From assembly GCA_020633775.1 (NCBI GenBank), contig JACKDA010000002.1, forward strand, positions 62,001-126,000: a stretch of 64,000 nt of DNA, given 5' to 3'. The stretch is from Gemmatimonadales bacterium. GTDB lineage: Bacteria > Gemmatimonadota > Gemmatimonadetes > Gemmatimonadales > GWC2-71-9. A model generated the notes under the pieces. The model worked only from the letters and a program-made list of their open reading frames with translations. It was not told where the DNA came from and made no database searches. Position numbers and translations under genes: made by a program. Of this stretch, positions 36,833-45,326 are shown one piece after another. Numbering within the stretch: the first letter of the stretch is position 1; every line of letters begins with the position of its first letter.

Positions 36833-37642
36833 CTACCCCACCGCCGCCCCGGCCACTCCGACGCGCCGCACCCGCTCGGCGAGCATCCGCCAGCCGAGGT
36901 AGCGGCCGGCGCCGCGGGGGACGAGGCGCCCCGTGGCATCGGTGCGGAGTCCCGGCGGCGCCTCGTCGGTCAGCCAGCGCAGCACCAGGCCGATGCCCGA
37001 GGTGTCGAGTTCCGCCTCGAGCTGCAGCATCAGCTCGCGCTCGAGGGCGCGCAGGCGGCGGACCTCGCCGCGCGAGAGGCCGAGCAGCCGCTCGGCCGAC
37101 CAGTCCGGGAACCGAGCCGCCGCGGCGTGGACCGCGAGCCCTGCCGCGTACACCCACTCCGCGAGCGGCAGCTCGCGTGCGGCTGCCCAACGATCCCAGG
37201 GTCCCCGCGCGGCGACGCGTGCCACCGGCGTGTCGGCGGTCCACCGCGTGTAGGTCGCCAGGGCTGCGGCGAGTGCCGCGACCAGGTCATCCCCGCTGGC
37301 GCGATCGACGAAGAGGACGATCTCGCCCTCGCCCGTCCCGGGGAGGACTTCCCAGGTCGCACCCGGTTCCGCGCCGCATCCGAGGACGATCCGCACCGGC
37401 GCGCGCAGCCCCCGCTCGCGCCAGCGATCGCGTTCCGCACGCACCAGGGCATGTACCGTGGGATCGGACGCGACCGTGCGGGCACGCTCGAGGTCGCGCG
37501 GCAGAGCGAGCGCGTCGGCGGACGGTGCCCGCTGGCGGCGCAGCGCCTCAAGCAGCTCGTGATGTCGGTCGGTGAAGGCGGCGAGGGTGTCCGGCGACTC
37601 GGCGGCTGCGGCCCACGGGGTGACGAGGTCGAGGATCGGCAT
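36833..37642 (-). CDS. Hypothetical protein downstream of rhomboid
   Basis: A 269-residue cytoplasmic-looking protein without a signal peptide or TM helix. It is Arg/Ala-rich and helical, with one beta-containing middle part (RIVLGCGAEPGATWEVLPG, GEIVLFVDRASGDDL). A possible substrate-site motif is not evident; the family is unknown to me. It follows the rhomboid gene by 24 bp on the same strand, after ddl, so ddl, rhomboid and this gene probably form one transcription unit. The gene ends a few bases from a GAGTCCT repeat. Confidence 0.65.
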   Translation of the reverse strand: MPILDLVTPWAAAAESPDTLAAFTDRHHELLEALRRQRAPSADALALPRDLERARTVASDPTVHALVRAERDRWRERGLRAPVRIVLGCGAEPGATWEVLPGTGEGEIVLFVDRASGDDLVAALAAALATYTRWTADTPVARVAARGPWDRWAAARELPLAEWVYAAGLAVHAAAARFPDWSAERLLGLSRGEVRRLRALERELMLQLEAELDTSGIGLVLRWLTDEAPPGLRTDATGRLVPRGAGRYLGWRMLAERVRRVGVAGAAVG

Positions 37643-37666
37643 CCGCGCCCGCGCGGACGCGCGGCG

Positions 37667-38545
37667 TCAGTCGCCCGCGTCGCGACGGCGACGCGCGACG
37701 CCGTCGAGGAACGCCCGCTCGTCGTGCGTGAGGGAGTTCATCCCGCTGGCGTTGATCTTGTCGAGCACCCGATCGAGCTCGGTCGCCTCGAGTTCCGCCG
37801 GATCGGGTTCCACTGGCGCGGCGGGGGCGGGCGCCAGCGACTCCGCACGCTCGCGCAGCGCGCTGCCGCCGTCCTCGCGGTGCTCGCGCCGCGCCACGCC
37901 CACCGGGATCCCCCGCGGACGCATCGGCGGCAACCGCGGCCCCTCGGGCGGATGCGCGAGGTTCTGCACCCCGAAGTAGAGCATCCCGAACAGCAGGCCA
38001 CCGAGGTGCGCCACGTGCGCGATCCCGTCGCCCGACCCCGCCAGCGCGCCGAAGAGGTCGAGGCCGGCGATGATCATCACCAGGGTCCGCGCCCGGATCG
38101 GCATCGGGATCGGGAAGACGATCAGCTCGGCGTCGGGGAAGAAGCGCGCATACGCCAGCGCCACGCCGAGGACCGCGCCGGAGGCGCCGACGAACGGGCC
38201 GATCGGCATCAGCGACGAGAGCAGCAGCGACGTCACCGCCGCGCCGACGCCGCAATAGAGGTAGTAGATCAGGAACGCGCGGCCGCCGAGTCGGCGCTCG
38301 ACCGCCGGGCCGAACGCGAACAGTGCGATCGAGTTCGCGGCCAGGTGAAAGAGGCCGCCGTGCACGAACATGTAGGTCAGGAAGGTCCACATCCGACCGA
38401 ACGCCGTCGTCGGATCGAAGCGCAGCCAGTCGATGACCGCCGGGGCGGTGAACAGCGTCTCGGTCAGCAGCAGCACCACCGCGTTGATCGCGAGCAGGCG
38501 ACCAACCCAGGGGGTGATGCGGGACGAGAACGACCGTTCGTACAT
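37667..38545 (-). CDS. Rhomboid-family intramembrane serine protease
   Basis: A 292-residue membrane protein with about six TM helices in the first 195 residues. The conserved rhomboid features are present: the HxxxN-type loop TYMFVHGGLFHLAANSIALF, the catalytic serine motif VGASGAVLG (GxSG) and the catalytic histidine in HVAHLGGLLFGML. The cytoplasmic C-terminal tail (about 200-292) is Pro/Arg-rich and ends in a small helical module (LDRVLDKINASGMNSLTHDER) common in bacterial rhomboids. The substrate is unknown. It starts 17 bp after ddl ends. Confidence 0.9.
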   Translation of the reverse strand: MYERSFSSRITPWVGRLLAINAVVLLLTETLFTAPAVIDWLRFDPTTAFGRMWTFLTYMFVHGGLFHLAANSIALFAFGPAVERRLGGRAFLIYYLYCGVGAAVTSLLLSSLMPIGPFVGASGAVLGVALAYARFFPDAELIVFPIPMPIRARTLVMIIAGLDLFGALAGSGDGIAHVAHLGGLLFGMLYFGVQNLAHPPEGPRLPPMRPRGIPVGVARREHREDGGSALRERAESLAPAPAAPVEPDPAELEATELDRVLDKINASGMNSLTHDERAFLDGVARRRRDAGD

Positions 38546-38561
38546 GCCGTGGATCCGTTCG

Positions 38562-39590
38562 TCAGGCGCGGTCGGGGGACCGCGCATCCAGTGCCGCGCG
38601 CGCGATGCGCTCGCACAGCTCCCCGAAGGGGATCCCGACCGCCGCCGCCGACTGCGGCAGCAGCGAGGTCGCGGTCATCCCCGGCAGGGTGTTCACCTCC
38701 AAACAGAACATCCGCCCGTCAGGTGTCAAGCGAAAATCGACCCGCGAGTACCCCGTCGCCTTCACCGCCCGGTGCGCCCCGAGCGCCGCCTGCTGGACGT
38801 CGCGCGCCACCGTCGCCGGGAGGTCGGCCGGGAAGACCTCGTCGCTCATCCCCGGGACGTACTTGCACTCGTAGTCGAACAGGTCGTGGTGGGGGGTGAT
38901 CTCGCCCACCGCGAGCGCCTCGTCGCCCAGCACCCCGACCGTCAGCTCGCGACCCGGGATGAACGCCTCGACCATCACTTCATCGTCATGCCGGCGCGCT
39001 TCCTGAATGGCGACGCCGAGTCCGCCGGGCTCGTGCACCACCGAGAGCCCCACCGTCGACCCCTGCTTCGACGGCTTCACCACCACCGGCCAGCCCAGTT
39101 CCGCCCCCACGACCGCGGGGTCGAGCCCCTCCGGGGGGGCCATCCGCCACGGCGCCACCGGGACGCCGGCGGCGGCGAAGCACTGCTTCGACAGGTCCTT
39201 GTCCAGGGCGAGCGCGGAGGAGAGGGCCCCGGCACCGGTGTACCGCAGCCCCGCCAGGTCGAAGAGGTGCTGGACCGTGCCGTCCTCGCCGCGCCCCCCG
39301 TGCAGCGCGAGGAAGAGGAGGTCGGCGCCCCGCAGGAACGGGTCGTGGACCACGCCATGGAGCAGGACGCCCCGCTCCGCCCGGGCGAGGGCCTCCAGGT
39401 CGGTCGGGGTCCCGGCGACGCGGTCGAGCAGCAGCCGGACCTCGTCCTCCGGGGAGAGGACCCCGAAGGTGGTATCGTAGACAACTACGTCGTGCCCGTT
39501 CGCGCGCAGCGCGTTCGTGACCTGGTTCGCCGAGGCGAGGGCCACGTTTCGCTCGGCGGAGGAGCCGCCGGTGACGACGGTGATCTTCAT
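38562..39590 (-). CDS. ddl: D-alanine--D-alanine ligase
   Basis: ATP-grasp enzyme making the D-Ala-D-Ala dipeptide for peptidoglycan. 342 residues. Motifs: GGSSAERNVALASANQV at the N-terminus (SxE), ALHGGRGEDGTVQHL, DKDLSKQCFAAAGVP, VVKPSKQGSTVGLSVV, EAFIPGRELTVGVLGD, and the metal/substrate region CLEVNTLPGMTATSLLPQSA. The EDGT loop has the usual form. It heads a likely ddl-rhomboid-hypothetical unit. No other cell-wall genes are in the window. Confidence 0.95.
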   Translation of the reverse strand: MKITVVTGGSSAERNVALASANQVTNALRANGHDVVVYDTTFGVLSPEDEVRLLLDRVAGTPTDLEALARAERGVLLHGVVHDPFLRGADLLFLALHGGRGEDGTVQHLFDLAGLRYTGAGALSSALALDKDLSKQCFAAAGVPVAPWRMAPPEGLDPAVVGAELGWPVVVKPSKQGSTVGLSVVHEPGGLGVAIQEARRHDDEVMVEAFIPGRELTVGVLGDEALAVGEITPHHDLFDYECKYVPGMSDEVFPADLPATVARDVQQAALGAHRAVKATGYSRVDFRLTPDGRMFCLEVNTLPGMTATSLLPQSAAAVGIPFGELCERIARAALDARSPDRA

Positions 39591-39685
39591 GGCGGTCCGG
39601 GGTGCGGGGTCGGCGACGGGATGGTGGGACGCTCCCTACAAGGTGCGCCCCCGCGTCGCGCGCGCCAAGAGCCTAGGTTTTGGCT

Positions 39686-39720
39686 CTCACGACTCACGAC
39701 TCACGACTCACGACTGACGA
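39686..39720. repeat. Five CTCACGA heptamers directly before rsmD
   Basis: Units CTCACGA (four copies) and CTGACGA fill 39686-39720, ending 12 bp before the rsmD start. They replace the place where a normal ribosome-binding site and start codon would be expected. A TAGGTT -10-like box lies at about 39674. Confidence 0.85.
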
Positions 39721-39731
39721 CTGGACCTCCC

Positions 39732-40244
39732 CTGCGCATCATCCAAGGCAAGCTCGCCGGCCGCCGCCTCACCTCCCCCGCCGACCAGCGGGTCCGCCCC
39801 ACCGCGGAGAAGGTCCGCGACGCCTGGCTGACCCTCCTCGATGAGGAGATCCAGGGTGCCCGGATCCTCGACCTCTTCGCGGGGACCGGGGCGCTGGGGC
39901 TCGAGGCGATCTCGCGCGGGGCGGCCTACGCCGACTTCGTCGAGTTCCGGCCGGCGTCGCTGCACGCGTTGCGGGCCAACGTCGCCGCGCTGCGGCTCCG
40001 CGAGCGCGCCCGGATCTACAAGAAGGATGCGGTGCCCTTCACCGAGGCGCTGGACGAGGGGCGCTACGACCTCGCCTTCGCCGATCCGCCGTACGGCTCG
40101 AAGGTGCTCGATCGGATCATCGCCACCTGGAAGGCACGGCGATTCTCCCGGATCCTCACCGTGGAGCATGCCAAGGAGCACGCGATCCCGGGCGGATCGC
40201 TGCGGAAGGTGTTCGGCGACGTGGCGGTGACGGTGTATCGGTAG
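39732..40244 (+). CDS. rsmD: 16S rRNA (guanine(966)-N2)-methyltransferase RsmD
   Basis: SAM-dependent methyltransferase for 16S rRNA, 170 residues. Family landmarks: the N-terminus xRIIQGKLAGRRL, the RVRPTAEKVRDAWL segment, motif I ILDLFAGTGALGLEAISRG, and the catalytic LAFADPPYGSKVLD (DPPY). Homologues begin with M at the position that is CTG here (39732), and there is no ATG, GTG or TTG close by. The only other in-frame option is ATG 39621, which would add 37 residues encoded largely by heptamer repeats. I favour CTG but cannot exclude the extension. Confidence 0.92.
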   Translation: MRIIQGKLAGRRLTSPADQRVRPTAEKVRDAWLTLLDEEIQGARILDLFAGTGALGLEAISRGAAYADFVEFRPASLHALRANVAALRLRERARIYKKDAVPFTEALDEGRYDLAFADPPYGSKVLDRIIATWKARRFSRILTVEHAKEHAIPGGSLRKVFGDVAVTVYR

Positions 40245-40245
40245 C

Positions 40246-40427
40246 GAGAAGCGAGAAGCGAGAAGCGCGAAGCGAGAAGCGAGAAGCGAGAAGCGCGAAG
40301 TGCGAAGCGTCTGTCACCCTGAGCGCAGCGAAGGGGTGGAACCAACCGGACGGTTCCGCCCCTTCGCCTCCGGCTCAGGGTGACACTTCCTGACGTGGCT
40401 TCTCGCTTCACGCTTCCCGCTTCTCGT
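40246..40427. repeat. Nested element: GAGAAGC arms around a GTCACCCTGAG palindrome
   Basis: Nine GAGAAGC-type units (40246-40308) begin 2 nt after the rsmD stop. A palindrome follows (GTCACCCTGAGCGCAGCGAAG at 40313 to CTCAGGGTGAC at 40384). Complementary units (GCTTCTCGCTTCACGCTTCC, about 40399-40425) close the structure. The outer right arm reaches the stop of the CBS gene. So one hairpin family sits in the loop of another. Confidence 0.88.
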
Positions 40428-41818
40428 CACCGCCCGATCAGCACCCTCAGCACGTCGTGGCGCGAGACGATCCCCACCAGCGCGCCGTCACGGCGCACCA
40501 GCGCGGCGGGGACCTCGCGCGAGAGGAGCGGCGCCAGTCGATCGACGGGCAGGGTCTCCTCGACCTCGGGGAGCGGCGCCTCCATCACCTCGCGGCACGG
40601 CCGGTCGAGCATCGCGGGCTGGGCGAGGGCCTGCTGCATCAGCGTCGACTCGATGATCACCCCGACGGCCGCGCCGTCCTCGACGACCGGGAGCTGCGAG
40701 ACATCCCACGTGCTCATCAGGTTGAGCGCCTGTCGCACCTGGGCGGCCGGTGCCACCTGGACGATCGCCGGCGCGCTGCCACCGCGGCGGGCAAGGAGGT
40801 CGGCGACGGTCGGCGCGGGGGTGTCGAGCAGCCCGTTGTCGCGCATCCAGTCGTCATCGAACACCTTCGACAGGTAGCGCTCGCCGGTGTCGCAGAGGAT
40901 CGTCACGACGCACGCCTCGGGATCGTCGATCTCGCGCGCGAGCTCGAGGGCGAGGTGGACGTTGCCGCCCGCCGAGCCGCCGACGAGGATGCCTTCCTCC
41001 CGCGCGAGGCGGCGCGCCATCAGCATCGCGTCGCGATCGCTGACCTGGCGGAACTCGTCGATCAGGTCCCACCAGACCGTCGTCGGCGCCTTGTCGCCGC
41101 CGATCCCCTCGACCTTGTACGGTGCGCCGTCGCTGCCGATCTCGCGGGTGCGGAAGTAGCCGGTGTAGAGCGAGCCGACCGGGTCGCCGGCGATGATGCG
41201 CACCGCCGGGTTCTGCTCCTTGAGGTACTTGCCCGTGCCGCTCACCGTCCCGCCGGTGCCCGCGCCGGCGACGAAGTGGGTCACCTTGCCGCCGGTCTGC
41301 TGCCAGACCTCGGGGCCGGTGGTGACGTAGTGCGACTCCGGATTGACCTGATTGTAGAACTGGTTGGCGAGGATCGCCCCCGGGGTGTCGTGGGTGATCT
41401 GCTTCGCCTTCATGACGTAGTTGTCGGGATGATCGGCCGGGACCGCGGTGGGGGTGATCACCACCTCCGCGCCGTAGGCCTTGAGCAGCTTGACCTTCTC
41501 GGTGCTCATCTTGTCGGGCATCGTGAAGATGCAGCGATAGCCCTTGAGCGCGGCGGCGATCGCCAGCCCCACTCCCGTGTTGCCACTCGTCCCCTCGACG
41601 ATCGTCCCGCCCGGCTTGAGCGTCCCCTCCCGCTCGGCGGCCTCGATGATCGCCAGCCCGATCCGGTCCTTCACCGAGGCGCCCGGGTTGACGTACTCCG
41701 CCTTGCCGAAGACGGGCGTGCGGATCCCGGCGCCGACGCGCGCGAGCCGGATGAGGGGGGTGCCGCCCACCGTCTCGAGGACCGAGTCGTAGGGCGTCGG
41801 GTGCGGGATGTGGGTCAC
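40427..41818 (-). CDS. Cystathionine beta-synthase (PLP domain plus CBS pair)
   Basis: PLP enzyme condensing serine or O-acetylserine with homocysteine or sulfide; 463 residues. The catalytic domain (about 1-325) has TPLIRLARVG, NPGASVKDRIGLAII with the PLP lysine, EGTSGNTGVGLAIAA and GAGTGGTVSGTGKYLKE. The C-terminal 125 residues are a CBS-domain pair (VRQALNLMSTWDVSQLPVVED and the second repeat ending in GIVSRHDVLRVLIG), as in eukaryotic-type CBS. The absence of an N-terminal haem motif is normal for bacteria. The GTG start overlaps the upstream stop (GTGA). Third gene of the CGNR-TonB-like-CBS operon. Confidence 0.92.
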   Translation of the reverse strand: MTHIPHPTPYDSVLETVGGTPLIRLARVGAGIRTPVFGKAEYVNPGASVKDRIGLAIIEAAEREGTLKPGGTIVEGTSGNTGVGLAIAAALKGYRCIFTMPDKMSTEKVKLLKAYGAEVVITPTAVPADHPDNYVMKAKQITHDTPGAILANQFYNQVNPESHYVTTGPEVWQQTGGKVTHFVAGAGTGGTVSGTGKYLKEQNPAVRIIAGDPVGSLYTGYFRTREIGSDGAPYKVEGIGGDKAPTTVWWDLIDEFRQVSDRDAMLMARRLAREEGILVGGSAGGNVHLALELAREIDDPEACVVTILCDTGERYLSKVFDDDWMRDNGLLDTPAPTVADLLARRGGSAPAIVQVAPAAQVRQALNLMSTWDVSQLPVVEDGAAVGVIIESTLMQQALAQPAMLDRPCREVMEAPLPEVEETLPVDRLAPLLSREVPAALVRRDGALVGIVSRHDVLRVLIGR

Positions 41819-42195
41819 TGGGCCGCGGCGGGTCGGAGGGAGTCGGGGAGGGTGAAGTGGATCGGGACCTGGATCGGTGCGGCGACCGCCGTGTCGCCCC
41901 GGCGGGCCGGGGTGAACCGCAGCGCCGGCGCCGCCTGCAGTGCCGCGGCGTCGAACTCGGCGTGGCCGCTCGCCGTCGCGACCCGGGTCGAGTCGGGGAT
42001 CACGGCGCCGCTCGAATCGACCACGAGGTAGAGCATCACCTCGCCCTCGATGCCGGCGGCGAAGAGTGACGGCGGGTACGGAATCGGGTCCTGTGGCTCG
42101 ATCGGCATCGCCGGCGTGAAGGTGCCTTCCGCCGCGGGGGCCGACTGACAGGCCAGCAGCAGCACGGCGACGATGCCGAGGGTGCGGTGGGTCAT
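41815..42195 (-). CDS. TonB C-terminal-domain lipoprotein
   Basis: A 126-residue exported protein. The N-terminus is a lipoprotein signal with lipobox LLLAC (Cys at about residue 16). The rest is a TonB C-terminal-like domain: PYPPSLFAAGIEGEVMLYLVVDSSG, then TASGHAEFDAAALQAAPALRFTPAR, typical of TonB family domains. It has no N-terminal TM anchor or Pro-rich spanner, so it is not a full energy transducer. It overlaps both neighbours by 4 bp (ATGA with the CGNR gene, GTGA with the CBS gene), so expression is coupled. Confidence 0.85.
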   Translation of the reverse strand: MTHRTLGIVAVLLLACQSAPAAEGTFTPAMPIEPQDPIPYPPSLFAAGIEGEVMLYLVVDSSGAVIPDSTRVATASGHAEFDAAALQAAPALRFTPARRGDTAVAAPIQVPIHFTLPDSLRPAAAQ

Positions 42196-42662
42196 GGGGT
42201 CAAGTTAATCCGGTGTCGGCGCACCTTGGCGCGGTTGCCGCACGCCTCCATCTCGCACCAGCGGCGCGAGCGATTGCGCGAGCGATCCAGGAAGAGGCGG
42301 CCACATCCGTCGCAGCACTTGAGGCGGTGGCGCTCCTCGCCCGTGAGCAGTTGCGCGGCCGACCAGGCCGCCGGAAAGAGGCGGCGAACCACCGGACCCG
42401 GATCGCGGGTCCACCCCCAGCCGTAGCCACGCACCGTGGGGACGAGACCGCGCGCCGCCCCCGCACGCGACAGGACCCGGTCGAGCGCCGCGAGGTCGGC
42501 CTCGGACGCCCCGATCCCGCGGGCCTCGTCGGTGAGGATCCGGGTCAGCACCTCCCGGAAGGCGCGCGCCGCCTGGCGGGTCGCGGTGGTCTCGGGCTCG
42601 TCGGGGATGTCGCGGTTGTGGACAAATTCCAGCGCCGGGATCGGCAGGGAGGACGGCGGCAT
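42192..42662 (-). CDS. CGNR zinc-finger regulator
   Basis: Probable transcriptional regulator of the ABATE/CGNR type, 156 residues. The N-terminal ABATE-like helical domain is followed by the C-terminal zinc finger: CCDGCGRLFLDRSRNRSRRWC, then MEACGNRAKVRRHR, containing the family signature CGNR and four cysteines. I chose ATG 42662: TATGAT (42674-42669) lies 6 nt upstream, so the message is probably leaderless, and a 10-bp palindrome covers this promoter. It heads the operon with the TonB-like and CBS genes; autoregulation is likely. Confidence 0.88.
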   Translation of the reverse strand: MPPSSLPIPALEFVHNRDIPDEPETTATRQAARAFREVLTRILTDEARGIGASEADLAALDRVLSRAGAARGLVPTVRGYGWGWTRDPGPVVRRLFPAAWSAAQLLTGEERHRLKCCDGCGRLFLDRSRNRSRRWCEMEACGNRAKVRRHRINLTP

Positions 42663-42692
42663 GTAACCATCATACGAGTTTTTGATGGTTAC
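42663..42692 (-). promoter_or_regulatory. Palindromic operator over the CGNR promoter
   Basis: GTAACCATCA (42663-42672) and TGATGGTTAC (42683-42692) are a perfect 10-bp inverted repeat with a 10-nt spacer. On the minus strand the downstream arm overlaps the -10 box TATGAT (42674-42669) and the predicted transcript start. The 48-bp space between the mutS stop and the CGNR start holds little else. It could also help end mutS transcription. Confidence 0.72.
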
Positions 42693-42710
42693 TGGAAGGG
42701 CGCCCACCGT

Positions 42711-45290
42711 TCAGTCGCCGTCGGCCTCGCTCCGCAGCCGCGCCAGCTCCTGCAGCGCCTCCAGCGGCGTCATCCGGTCGGGGTCGAGCGCCCGGAGCCG
42801 CTCGCCGAGCGGGTCGGGCCTCGGCGGTTCCGGCACCGCCGGCGCGGCCGGATCGAACAGCGACGGCTGGGCCGGATCCGGGTCGCGCGGTGGCTTCCCC
42901 GGCACCATCCGGTGCCCCGTCTCGAGGGTCGCCAGCACCCCCTTCGCGCGGGTCACCACCGAGCCCGGCAGCCCCGCCAGCTCGGCCACGTGGATGCCGT
43001 AGCTGCGGTCGGTCCCGCCCGGCTCGAGCCGGTGCAGGAACACGATCCGGTCGCCGCGCTCCTTGACCGCGACATTGCAGTTGCGCGCGTGCTGGAGCTT
43101 CTCGGGGAGCTGCATCAGCTCGTGGTAGTGGGTGGCGAACATCGTCCGGCAGCCGATCCGGTCGTGCAGGTGCTCGGTCACCGCCCAGGCGATCGCGACG
43201 CCGTCGTAGGTGCTGGTCCCGCGCCCGATCTCGTCGAGCAGCACCAGCGAGCGTTCGGTGGCGTTGTGGAGGATCGCGCTGGTCTCGCTCATCTCCACCA
43301 TGAAGGTCGACTGGCCGCGGGCGAGGTTGTCGCTCGCCCCGACCCGGGTGAACAGCCGGTCGACCACCCCGATGCGCGCCCGGGTCGCCGGGACGAAGCT
43401 GCCGACCTGGGCGAGCAGGGCGCAGAGGCCGATCTGCCGCAGGATGGTGCTCTTGCCGGCCATGTTGGGGCCGGTCACCAGCAGCACCCGCACCGCCTCG
43501 TCGAAGTGGACGTCGTTGGGGACGAACTTCTCGCGCGGCATCATCCGCTCGATCACGGGGTGACGCGAGCCGACCAGCGTCAGCTCGAGCCCCTCGTGCA
43601 GCTCGGGCCGGATCCACTGCTCGGTGGTCGCCACTTCCGCGAGACTCGCCAGGACATCGACCCGGGCAATCAGGTCGGCGGTCCCCTGGATTCGGGCGAT
43701 CTCCCGGCCCACCGCCTCCCGCAGCACCACAAACAGCTCCCCCTCGCGCGCCACGATCCGCTCCTCGGCGCCGAGAACCTTGGCCTCGTACTCCTTGAGC
43801 TCGGGGGTGACGTACCGCTCGGCGTTGGCGAGGGTCTGGCGCCGTTCGTAGTCGTCGGGGACCGCCGCCTGATTGGCGCGGGTGACCTCGATGAAGTAGC
43901 CGAAGACCTTGTTGAAGCCGACCTTGAGCGAGGTGATCCCGGTGCGATCCCGCTCGCGCTGCTGGATCGCCGCGAGCGCCTGCTTGCCGTTGTCGCGCAG
44001 GTCGCGCAGCTCGTCGAGCTCGGCGTCGTGGCCCGGCGCGATGATGTCCCCGTCGGCGAGGGTGATCGGGGGCCGCTCGACCAGCGCCGCCGCGAGCAGG
44101 CCGGCGAGGTCGCCGAGCGGGTCGAGCCGGGCGGCGTGACCGAGCAGCACGGCGTCGGGCGCCGCCTCGGCGAGGGTGGCGAGGACCTCCACCACCGAGG
44201 GGATCCGCACGAAGGAATCGCGGAGCGCGCCCAGCTCCCGCGGGGTGATCCGCCCCGCGGCGGCGCGGGCGGCGAGTCGCTCGACGTCGCGCACCCCGTC
44301 GAGCGCCTCGCGCAGCCGGGACCGCAGGCGGCCCTGATCGGCGAGGGTGGCGACGGCGTCGTGGCGGGCGGCGATCCGGTCGACCAGCCGGAGCGGGGCG
44401 GTGACCCACTGGCGCATCAGGCGGGCGCCCATCGGCGTCATCGTCCGGTCGAGGGTCTCGACCAGGGTGACCCCCTTGGCGCCCGCCCGGAGCGGCTCGA
44501 CCAGCTCGAGGTTGCGGCGGGTCATCTCGTCGATCCAGCAGAGCTCCTCGCCGCGGCGGATCACCGGCCGCCGGAGGTGGGGGAGCCCGGTCGGCTGCAG
44601 CTCGGCCACGTAGCGCAGCAGGGCGCCGGCCGCGCCGATCGCCGGGGCGTCCTCCGGCTCCAGCCCGAGCCCGTCGAGCGAGGCCATCTCCAACCGGCGG
44701 GCCAGCTCCTCGCGGGCGAGGTCGGGGTCGAACTCCCACCCCTCGCGCGCGGTCCGGAGCACCTCGGCGTCGAGCGGCAGCGCGCCGGCATCCTTCGGCG
44801 CGACCACCTCGGCCGGGGCGAGCCGACCGAGCGCCTCGCCGGCGGCGTCGGCGGCCAGCCGCTCGAGGACGAACTCGCCGGTGGAGAGGTCGAGGGCGGC
44901 GAGGCCGCCGTCCTGGATCGCGACCAGCCAATTGTTGCGCGAGCCGGGGACGTACTCGTCGTCGAGGAAGGCGCCCGGGGTCACGGTCTCGACCACCGCC
45001 CGCTTGACGAGCCCCTTGGCGAGCTTCGGGTCCTCGACCTGTTCGCAGATCGCGACCCGGAAGCCGCGGGCGATGAACTGCCGGAGGTAGCCGGCGGCGG
45101 CCTTGACCGGGACGCCGGCGAGCGGGGTGCCGTCGCCACGCGAGGTGAGGGTGATGTTCAGCACCCGCGCCGCCGTGTGGGCGTCGTCGTAGAACATCTC
45201 GTAGAAGTCGCCCATCCGGAAGAAGAGGATCGCGTCGGCGTGCTGCGCCTTGATCTCCCGGTACTGGACCATCAGCGGGGTGTCGGACAC
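42711..45290 (-). CDS. mutS: DNA mismatch repair protein MutS
   Basis: Mismatch-recognising ATPase, 859 residues, full length. The N-terminal mismatch-binding motif is FFRMGDFYEMFYDDA (with the Phe-x-Glu wedge). A connector, lever and clamp follow. The ATPase domain has Walker A VTGPNMAGKSTILRQIG, then the DNLARGQSTFMVEMSE segment, Walker B LVLLDEIGRGTSTYDG and TMFATHYHEL. The C-terminal helical tail is DPDRMTPLEALQELARL. The GTG start lies 6 nt after TAGATT (45302-45297), so it is probably leaderless. No mutL is in the window. Confidence 0.97.
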   Translation of the reverse strand: MSDTPLMVQYREIKAQHADAILFFRMGDFYEMFYDDAHTAARVLNITLTSRGDGTPLAGVPVKAAAGYLRQFIARGFRVAICEQVEDPKLAKGLVKRAVVETVTPGAFLDDEYVPGSRNNWLVAIQDGGLAALDLSTGEFVLERLAADAAGEALGRLAPAEVVAPKDAGALPLDAEVLRTAREGWEFDPDLAREELARRLEMASLDGLGLEPEDAPAIGAAGALLRYVAELQPTGLPHLRRPVIRRGEELCWIDEMTRRNLELVEPLRAGAKGVTLVETLDRTMTPMGARLMRQWVTAPLRLVDRIAARHDAVATLADQGRLRSRLREALDGVRDVERLAARAAAGRITPRELGALRDSFVRIPSVVEVLATLAEAAPDAVLLGHAARLDPLGDLAGLLAAALVERPPITLADGDIIAPGHDAELDELRDLRDNGKQALAAIQQRERDRTGITSLKVGFNKVFGYFIEVTRANQAAVPDDYERRQTLANAERYVTPELKEYEAKVLGAEERIVAREGELFVVLREAVGREIARIQGTADLIARVDVLASLAEVATTEQWIRPELHEGLELTLVGSRHPVIERMMPREKFVPNDVHFDEAVRVLLVTGPNMAGKSTILRQIGLCALLAQVGSFVPATRARIGVVDRLFTRVGASDNLARGQSTFMVEMSETSAILHNATERSLVLLDEIGRGTSTYDGVAIAWAVTEHLHDRIGCRTMFATHYHELMQLPEKLQHARNCNVAVKERGDRIVFLHRLEPGGTDRSYGIHVAELAGLPGSVVTRAKGVLATLETGHRMVPGKPPRDPDPAQPSLFDPAAPAVPEPPRPDPLGERLRALDPDRMTPLEALQELARLRSEADGD

Positions 45291-45326
45291 GCGGAGAATC
45301 TAGCCGCGTGCCCGGCCCCCCTCACC

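Noticed and set aside
42196..42206. TAACTT 6 nt before the ATG of the TonB-like gene as a leaderless promoter
   Set aside because: The bases encode the conserved end (INLTP) of the CGNR protein and the gene is translationally coupled by ATGA; the match may be chance, so I did not count it.
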